Shown here in pieces: positions 56,340 through 64,000 of a DNA stretch of 64,000 bases. Origin of the DNA: Apoda limacodes (taxonomy: Eukaryota > Arthropoda > Insecta > Lepidoptera > Limacodidae). How positions within the stretch are numbered: position 1 is the stretch's first letter; each line of letters opens with the position of its first letter. The stretch lies in contig OX291544.1 of the NCBI GenBank assembly GCA_946406115.1, forward strand, positions 3,782,001-3,846,000, given 5' to 3'. The translations under genes were made by a program, and so were the position numbers. Below the pieces are notes generated by a model. The model searched no databases and was not told the origin of the DNA. It worked only from the letters and a program-made list of their open reading frames with translations.

Positions 56340-59300
56340 TTTAACCTGCTCTTTTCAGCTCCAAATTGTATCCTACTACTCGAGATAAAGATTATTCATT
56401 GGGTCATTTATTGTAAAATTCAATAAAAAAATGAAGCGTAATATTACAATGAAATGTATTGTGTTACATAAATACGTAAAGTTTATTCAAATATATCTTT
56501 ATACGTTATAAGGGTATAACTTCTGAACGACTTGACCGATTAGTGTCATAATTACGCAGTATAAAAATTTTCTTTTGTCAACACAATGGCCTACGTTAAA
56601 ATCTAATAAATGGCGCTGTATTAAACTTTATAGTATGTACAACATATTTCTTGGTTTGGTGACGTGATCTGATCAACTTTTCTCCCAGACTGGTGGTTCC
56701 CAAGAGGATGTCTAATACACACGTTGACTTGCGATCACTGACCGTCGGTAATATTGAAATCGATGATGTTACAGATTATTTCTACATAGTTCATACAATT
56801 TCACTAGATAAATACAACTTCGGTAAATAAGCAGACAGCAGGATTCAGCTGGGCTGGGTAGCATTCGGAAAGTTGCATCAAATTTCTATTCGTGACAAAA
56901 AAAGGCGCCAACCTTCAAACAATTTTACGCAATACCCTTTTCATGGTAATTTACTGTAGAAACTTGTATTTGTAGGATAAACGTTGGAAAATTTTGCAAC
57001 ATTTTATAGAAGCTTACTGCATCTCCGAACCCAGCGTAATTCTGCCACTGGCACATCTGAGCTGTTATCTCAAAACGCGCTTTATAAATTGCCTACTGTC
57101 CTCTACCACTAATTTAAGGAAATGGTCTAGAAACAAGATTGCGATATTGTTCTCTCCTAAACTCTCTACACCTCTCTGTTCCTCGTAAAGTCGTGTGGGT
57201 AACTCCGTCTCGTACTCGCTAAACGTTGTAGGAACGTCACTCATTATGCTAAATATCTTTCCCCTCCCTTTGTTTGGGAGTGGAAAGATTAAAGATAAAG
57301 AGCCGAGTTTTTTGTCTTTTTTCTAAGGACTTGACAGTTGGTATATGGAAGCAGATTAAGATAATTCGGTCGAGGTGTTCTTTTATAAGTCACCTAATTG
57401 TTTCGCGGCCATGTTGGACTCAGATATACTGCCGCATACTTATGAGACATTTCTAAAAGTTGTGCTGATTTTATGTAAGATTTTTTTAGTGTAGGTTTGA
57501 AATGAGCAAATAATTGAGATGAAACCCGAACGAAGCTTTTAACAAAAAAGAGAGATTTTCTTTCAATCTACATATGTTTAGACTAAAAAGGTCTCCTGCG
57601 TTTTCCCTACTTGCGTTACTGTAGTGATATAGAAAACGGTGTTGTGATATCAGTTAAATGAAACTCTACACTTATATTAAAAATCTCTCGTATATATATA
57701 TTCAAGTATGTATTAAAATATGTTCGGATGTTTGTTCTTAAATCATCAAAAAAGCTGTTCAGCTAACAAATGAGCGAGATTGGATATATTGCAGCACTAT
57801 GATTGCATATTTCATGTAACTACTGGATTGCCTAACACAAAATATATATTAATAACTCGATACGAGATCCTACCAAAAAAGGTTTTGGCCGTTGTTACTA
57901 ATAACAGTTTCATGATTTCAGAATAGTAACATTAGTAAGTTATTTTAATTGCAAAGTCAATAACTTTAATAGAAAATCAAAGTTAATTGAACGCCATTAA
58001 TTAAACTAAAACAATCAGTATATACTCGTAAACAGTAAAAATCAAAAAGCGTGTAACGAAACGAATTCAGAAGCTCGCAAGGAAATAAAAATAAAGTAAC
58101 GGATTCACAATGCATATTGAAAAACGAACATTTTTACTGAATCTCTGCGAACATTCACCATTACGAACAAAAAGTACCTTATTTCATTACACCAAGCGTT
58201 CCATTAGTAAGATATGCCAAATTCTATTAAACTAGCTTTAGCGAAAACAGCGCTTAAAGCGAACGACTTTACTTTAGGAAATATATATTAAAATGAACTT
58301 TAATGTCAGACAATAAAATTCAAATTCAGACCTAAATCCAGCGCTAATCTATAATTTTTGTAATACGCAAGGGGTAAACGGTTGTAAAGGGTGTTCGAGT
58401 TTAAATTTAAATTTATGTTTCGTTAGATTTGATCGCGCTTAGCGGCGTGCACCGTTTGAATGGAGCGATAGAAGTTCTCTTTTTAAATATGATTTATTTT
58501 AATAAAGGGTTGCTTAATGATTTTATTTGATTCAAAAAAATGGATTTCACATCAATTAGGATGTTATCAATTGTTTTCTATTAAATGCATCGGAAATGTT
58601 GAAGTGTTATTTACTTACTGTGAAGTATTGTTTTATTTAGATACATATAGATTTTGTACGTGTTGTCAAGTTGAAAGTTTAGTCAAAGAAAAATTAAGTA
58701 TTATTGGAATAAATATTTCGAACGGACTAAAAAGAGAAAACCCGACAAGTGCGAGTCGGACTCGCGCACCGAGGGTTCCGTAAAAAGTAAACTGTATTGA
58801 GGGACAAATCCCAAAAAAAACAACAACTTTACGGTTTTCAGATTTTTTCTTTTATATGTGCTTCATGGCAGTACTTTTTGCCAAATTACATGATTCTAGG
58901 TCAACGGGAAGTACCCCAAGACCAAGTTTAGTACGTACCAGTGTCTTGTGGTCTTTCCCGCCAGCGGTGACGCTGCAATGACGTAAGCGTTGGACTGTTG
59001 TGACGATACCATTATTATGCCTTAACATTTTTGTAATACAATGTTTGTTTTATTATTCAAGTTTAAGCGCGAAGGTTTTCATTTGTAAACAATTCACAAT
59101 GAACTTACTACCTATAGCAAAATGCATCTTTAAATTAGAATGGCACGTTCAAATATTCAAATTCAGTAATTTTATACATTAGATGAGAAGTTATGGTTTA
59201 TTTTATGACAGGTTTAAAGCTAACAGAATATAAGTACAAATGACTAAAATGTAAAATATTAAGTTATGAACTTACGAATCATAGACATCAACACAAAATT

Positions 59301-59400
59301 AATTGTTAAATGTAGGTAGTAATCTAACTTCCAATTTATGAATTCGGACTCAGACAAAATAAAGTTGCGTAAGTTTTGAACCAGTGGCATGAGAATGAAT
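56340..59400. other. Intergenic DNA with an RTE-like scrap
   Basis: At 56505-56640 TATAAGGGTATAACTTCTG, AACGACTTGACCGATTAG and AATAAATGGCGCTGTATT resemble an RTE-like tail. At 58737-58790 a clear GTGCGAGTC-family head occurs (CCGACAAGTGCGAGTCGGAC, TCGCGCACCGAGGGTTCCG). No gene recognised; frames at 56994-57188, 57274-57456, 58517-58783 and 59000-59182 have no family features. Confidence 0.45.
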
Positions 59401-59414
59401 GGTTTAAAGCTAAC

Positions 59415-59620
59415 TATGATTGGGTGTTTGATTGGAACTAAAGTTAATTGGAGAATGTTTTAAAAGCGTTGATTGGTGGTTAGTTTGAACGTATGTGATT
59501 GGTGGTAGTTTTAAGACGAGCGCTGATTGGGAGTTTTATAATGTTGAATATAACCGCGAAAGTTTAAGATACTTAGAACTTTTATAATATTGAAAACACC
59601 CGCGAAACTTACCTAAGTGA
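59415..59620. other. CCAAT-dense patch with a 46-bp tandem duplication
   Basis: ATTGG (CCAAT on the minus strand) occurs at about 59419, 59431, 59447, 59472, 59498 and 59526, six times in 112 bp. Directly after, TTTTATAATGTTGAATATAAC and CGCGAAAGTTT (59533-59565) is repeated about 46 bp later as TTTTATAATATTGAAAACAC, CCGCGAAACTT (59579-59611). It may be a promoter-like array or a decayed local duplication. Confidence 0.55.
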
Positions 59621-59624
59621 GTCG

Positions 59625-61025
59625 CTTAACAACTATTAGGGTAGCCTCGTACAATAAATATTAGATGCTGTGTAATGGTATGACGTGTTAGTTTATTTGA
59701 AATTACCCGGGGTTTGTTAGAACTTTATGAACATTTAGAACATAATATTAATATTCTATTCGTTTTGGATAATTAGGCCGTTTTATCTAGACCGTTCATA
59801 TTAATTTAGGACTCTATAATAGTACCACAACCAACATAGCTAGAATTATACTTAAAGGATATTCTTTTCTTTGTTAAAATTAATTAGGGCCGGACATCCG
59901 TCCCGAATAAAAAATAGGATGGGGGGTTTGAACTGTGGAGTGAGAAGGTTGTTAGAGAGGGGTTAGTGGTGATAAAGGTGCGTGGTCCCATACATACAGA
60001 ACATTCAATTGCCGTCGTTTAAATTGTAGAAACGCTGCCCGAGAATGGAAAACCATAGTCTACGCTTGTGGGTCACTAGAAGCTACCGCGAGTGGTTAAA
60101 CTACAGCCAGATTGTACCACCATTACTGGTTAGTAAATACTTTTTTTTAGAAGTTACAGTGAAAATAATATTGTATGTTCGTTGTGAAATTCTTTAGGTT
60201 GTGTATTAAATATATCTAAATTAATGTTAAAACATCCAAATGACGGGCCCGCTTTTGCCGGTTAGAAATTTAATGTAGAAAGATATCTCAATCACTCAAT
60301 ATATTAATGGACCTTGTTTCTAGGATATTTTCAGCTAGGTAAATATAAATCTTCTATAAAATTAGAAGTGGGAACTAAGATTATACCAGCCATAATAATT
60401 ATATAGCCCACTAAAGAACTAGGTCTGCCAAGAGATACAGTAATTACTATGTGTAATCCATGTCCATCCTTAGCGGCGTTAGTAGGGTTTTACTATTTTG
60501 GCTGGTTAGCAAGTGTAGGTGAGCGCTGATGTGCATCGTAAGGGGGCGCCCCTGAAACCTACTTTCAGGTCGCAAGTCCTGAACACATAGCTACCTAGTT
60601 CCCTCACTACAAAACTAATGGAGTTAGCATTCGTAATTCCTTTGTGTAGGATGACAGAAAATCATATAACTCTCTAGTACTTGAGTCTTTTAGTTTTGAT
60701 ATTCGAGGATTTGCGTTGTTTAGGTTTTGTACTGACTTTAGAAATGGTGAAAACTCAAAAGTAGGCATTATTTTTGATCGTAGATTTAGCTATATTAATT
60801 TTCTTTTTATTTACTTTTACGTTCATTTGTATGCTATTGTTTGCTATATTACTCTGACGTACCTCCAAAAGACCAGGGGTTACTACTTATTTAACACAAC
60901 GGTTTTTGGGTCCTACCGCTTTTGACAATCACGCTTGGCCAAATAAGATTATTATCTACATCATATTATTAGATTATTTTGATTTCTCTCGTTGAGTGAC
61001 TCGGCTGCGTAGTTTCTTTAACATT
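59625..61025. other. Intergenic DNA
   Basis: No gene or repeat family recognised. The frame at 60716-60925 is AT-driven and featureless. Confidence 0.4.
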
Positions 61026-61059
61026 TCATTATGTTATAATATTTATGATTTCAAAAATA

Positions 61060-61925
61060 TAATGAAGGTGGGACGTTTCACTATGTTGTGACCGTAAGTG
61101 ATATAAAGGTTTTAAAGAGAAGTCACTAATACGATATGGAGCACAATTAAAGGAGGTTAGGCCTGTTATATAATAACGTGAATGTTCTTTGGATATCCAA
61201 GGAACAAACGAATGAAAAACGAAAATGACGATACGGGCTAATTTTATGGGGAAATTTCCATAAAAAAAAAACAAGAAATGCATTAGAGCGATTTGGGGTG
61301 TTGGACTTCTGGAATCTTGCAAGCGATTATTCCAAAAATATAAAATCCTGACATTGTCAAGTATTTATATTTTTGAAATAGCTTGTTTTGTAAAATATAA
61401 TCAACATATGTTTAGAAAACTAGGTGATAATGATAAATTCTTTCGAAGGTATCCCAAGAAATTGCAACATCCATGGAGACAAACTGCTTTATTTAGCAAG
61501 AATTGTTATATCATGGCTATAAGAGTTTTAAATAGAGTATCTGACACTTGTAAAATATGTCATTTAACTAATTTAAATAAAAATTGTACTCATGGCTAGT
61601 TGAACGATGTTATTAACATGTTAATCATTTTGTAAAGTGACAATAATAACTTTATGATATTCTTTTAAAAAAATCTTATAATGATATTTGCGACATTCAC
61701 TTATTTACTTTAAATTTAATTTAATATTGTACCTAAAGCTTGACATTGATATTTTAAGTAAGTGCCAGTTTTTAATATATTTTGAATTTAAATTTGCATG
61801 CTGTGTTCAGATATATATATATATATATATTTAATCAGCTGTGCTTATGAGATATTTTTATTATTTAACACCTACTATAATGTACCACCATAATTATTAG
61901 CAAATAAAGACAATTTGATTTGATT
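61060..61925 (+). mobile_element. CR1-like LINE, C-terminal fragment and 3' UTR
   Basis: From about 61270 the plus strand reads IRAIWGVGLLESCKRLFQKY, KILTLSSIYIFEIACFVKYN, RTALFSKNC-like QTALFSKNCYIMAIRVLNRV. The order (R.I.G......C..LF..Y.ILTL.S.YI.E...FV) is the C-terminus of CR1-type polymerases. The frame stops at 61599. The 3' UTR contains an (AT)n run at about 61811-61830 and ends AAATAAAGACAATTTGATT, TGATTC, typical of this clade's tails. The ORF start and catalytic core are missing. Confidence 0.75.
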
Positions 61926-62204
61926 CACGTTGTTTCCAGTGCAACTTTATGTCAGAATCCTCAAACACTTTTGGTGTTCTACGAGTCTACGAGTTCTAAT
62001 TCTAATGGTATGCAAATTTTACCCTTTACCGCGTACGAAACCATACTTTTTTTTCTTACCTACGAATGGTGAAATAAATTAACGAAGCTAAGCAATTCCA
62101 TAGTAAATGTATTTTTAATGATATAAAACGTGTTTATTGTAAGCCGATTTGTGACAATTCTTTGGCACTACTCTTCTATTCACATGCAGAATGGACTTTT
62201 TTTG

Positions 62205-62378
62205 TTAAATAGCTGCTACGAATCAACCCTATAAAGACACAATTCTGCACGTTCACGGCTAAAGACCCCAATTTACTAAGTGCCTACAATTCCAGAACAC
62301 ACTCCATATCATCTCCTAGAGTATTGGTATCCTTGGCGTTGGTGTTATTTGCCATCTTAGGAGTATAAAAAAGAAGAA
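62205..62378 (+). mobile_element. Jockey-like LINE scrap with internal deletion
   Basis: CAACCCTATAAAGACACAATT, GCACGTTCACGGCTAAAGAC, TCTCCTAGAGTATTGGTATCC and TTGGCGTTGG match 15490-15610 in the same orientation, then jump straight to the family 3' tail TTGCCATCTTAGGAGTATAA plus A-run. The roughly 600 bp in between are deleted. Confidence 0.65.
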
Positions 62379-62414
62379 CGTCGGTTACTTTTTATCCCAG
62401 AGAAAATAAAAAGA

Positions 62415-62575
62415 TCCCGCAGGAATTACCTAATTCTACTTAGATGAACTCTAAATACAGGTAATTAGAGCTTGATATAGCAAACTTTCTTACTATCCAG
62501 ATGCAGCCAAGGAAATCCTACGCTAATAACCGAATTTAGCGCTAGTGAAGCCGCTGGCAACAGTTAGTACGTATA
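62415..62575 (-). repeat. ACTAGCTTTTGCC-family repeat, copy 4
   Basis: On plus it ends AACCGAATTTAGCGCTAG, GAAGCCGCTGGCAACAG, TTAGT, the reverse of the family head; CTTGATATAGC and AAACTTTCTTACTATCC match the reverse of 21.09 kb. Confidence 0.5.
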
Positions 62576-62735
62576 TAAATACATACATAAAGCAAACTTT
62601 ACATACACCCTCAAATAAATATACATATAATAAAAACAAATATATATCAAGAATTAATAGAACTAAACTCACACAGGTACATTTAATGTTTATTTAATTA
62701 ACTGCAAACTCCGCTTGTTATCAAGCTTACTTGAT

Positions 62736-62787
62736 TATAAATTACTATAAATAATACCAGCCTGTATATTATTTATAGTAATTTATA
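62736..62787. other. Perfect 21-bp hairpin
   Basis: 62736-62756 (TATAAATTACTATAAATAAT plus A) is the exact reverse complement of 62767-62787, with a 10-base loop CCAGCCTGTA. The stem is almost pure A/T. It could be a small transposon end-pair, a hairpin-prone site or a structured transcript segment. Confidence 0.8.
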
Positions 62788-62799
62788 TTCCGATTGAAG

Positions 62800-64000
62800 A
62801 GATAGTACTGGCTACGTTAATTCTTAGTTCATCGTCCCACAGGAATATAAAGTCGTCGTCTTGGACTTTGAATCCATCACCTACATAGCTGCAAAGTTAA
62901 GTTGATGATAACATGTTCAAAGGTTCATGCAAAGGTTATTGACATTTACCGGAAAATTTGTGTTTTAAAATTGAACGTTTTTACTAAAAAAAAAAGTGAA
63001 CCAGTCCATATTTTGAATTTCTTATTATGCAAAAATCATTATTCAGAAGAAGAAGTATAAATATCCAAATCATAAAGTTGTTATCAAACCGTAGATATAC
63101 TACTCGACTTGAAAGTTTAATTTATCTGTAAAAAATTGAAATGTTTATAAATTAGTATCAAAATACTAAAAAATTATCCTTGTTTATTCAATTATTTCTC
63201 TTTTCCGATATTTGGAGTATATATTTTTCCATAAGTTGAAAGCATCGGGACGAAGGCGTCGGGTCTCTGAAAGAAGATGCAAGTTGATGAAAGTTATTTG
63301 GAAAAAAAATAACAGATATTTTTTTGTGCACTACTGCAAATTTTAATGTCTGGAAGTATTTGTTTTCTCTATATCTTAAAGCGGAATGACCCCAAAAAGA
63401 TGTAGGTTTCCATATTCACAGGAAATCCGTAACTAATGTTGTGCTAAATTTTTACTTCATGATTTGACATTTTGTTTTGGATGTTAATAGCACCATTTGA
63501 AGCGCTGGTGTGATCGGAATTGGCAATCATAAGATACGAGTCGGAGAATTGTCCTTTCCACCGAGGCTAAACTTAATCCTTCTGACGACTACTGCAAGGA
63601 AAATACAAGTTCCGAGACTTTTTTTTAAATATTTTACACTGGATTTTGGTGGCAGTAAGTAGTAAATAAGGAAATGTTTCCGTTTGGTGTTAAACTGCCC
63701 ATGTCTTTATCCTCACTTAAAATGTATATAAATTATTGATATAAAAATAACTTTGCCCTTTTGTTGTCTTATATTTTTTATGGTTTTGTAGCCAAATGGC
63801 ATAAACTGTATCCTTAAAATGTCGTCATGTTACATATGGCCGTATGTCAATGACTTATAATTATGCTGCCTTTCTATTCTTTCTTAATATTTAAATGGTA
63901 ACTCAGACATATTTTTTTAACGTAACCTATTATCTGAATCTAAGTTTAGGTATTCAGAGTCCAGAGTTGATTTTTTTACTTTACTGTTCAGCTCTTAAAT
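62800..64000. other. AT-rich intergenic DNA to window end
   Basis: No gene or repeat family recognised. Confidence 0.4.

Overview
The window looks like nuclear DNA of a moth or butterfly (Lepidoptera). By eye it is strongly AT-rich and gene-poor. It is littered with degraded fragments of interspersed repeats that I recognise as typical of lepidopteran genomes: 3' ends of jockey-like and CR1-like non-LTR retrotransposons, RTE-like tails, a repeat whose head reads GTGCGAGTCGGACTCGCGC, Helitron/Helentron pieces and 5S-rRNA-derived SINEs. I saw no bacterial operon structure, no CRISPR array and no intact tRNA or rRNA gene.

The only well-supported host gene is at 38.03-39.50 kb on the minus strand. 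It is a single uninterrupted reading frame of about 491 codons ending in two C2H2 zinc fingers of the PRDM8/ZNF488 type, with a candidate TATA promoter just upstream and a polyadenylation signal downstream. It has no PR/SET domain in this frame. It sits in a large intergenic desert, as developmental transcription-factor genes often do, and several CpG- and motif-rich islands in the desert (about 4.2, 8.2, 10.8, 30.5-31.1, 35.3, 46.9-47.1, 48.3 and 50.2 kb) are candidate regulatory DNA. A CpG-rich block at 5.98-6.06 kb could be a promoter and first exon of a minus-strand gene. A minus-strand frame at 50.6-50.9 kb could be an exon of an unrecognised gene. Both are weak.

Layout: 1-8.9 kb is AT-rich desert with a 368-bp terminal-inverted-repeat element (1.49-1.86 kb), a SINE tail (2.9 kb) and one 320-bp repeat (5.3 kb). 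8.9-20.4 kb is a graveyard of reverse-transcriptase fragments around a Helentron-like composite (13.0-14.85 kb: a large palindrome, the C-terminal part of a Pif1-type helicase and a 120-bp minisatellite). 20.4-26.7 kb holds a 63-bp tandem repeat, RTE-like tails and two head-to-head 5S SINEs. 26.7-37.6 kb is desert with an inverted repeat pair bracketing 1.8 kb and a LINE 3' fragment. 38.0-39.7 kb is the zinc-finger gene. 39.7-54.5 kb is desert with two more 5S SINEs and scattered repeat tails. 54.6-56.3 kb is a long broken jockey-like element (catalytic YADD still readable) followed by a 9-copy minisatellite. 56.3-64 kb is desert with a CCAAT-dense patch (59.4 kb), a CR1-like fragment (61.0-61.9 kb) and a jockey-like scrap (62.2 kb).

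All mobile-element coding regions seen are truncated or frameshifted; none looks capable of autonomous movement. Calls rest on reading the sequence and remembered family features; no database search was possible.
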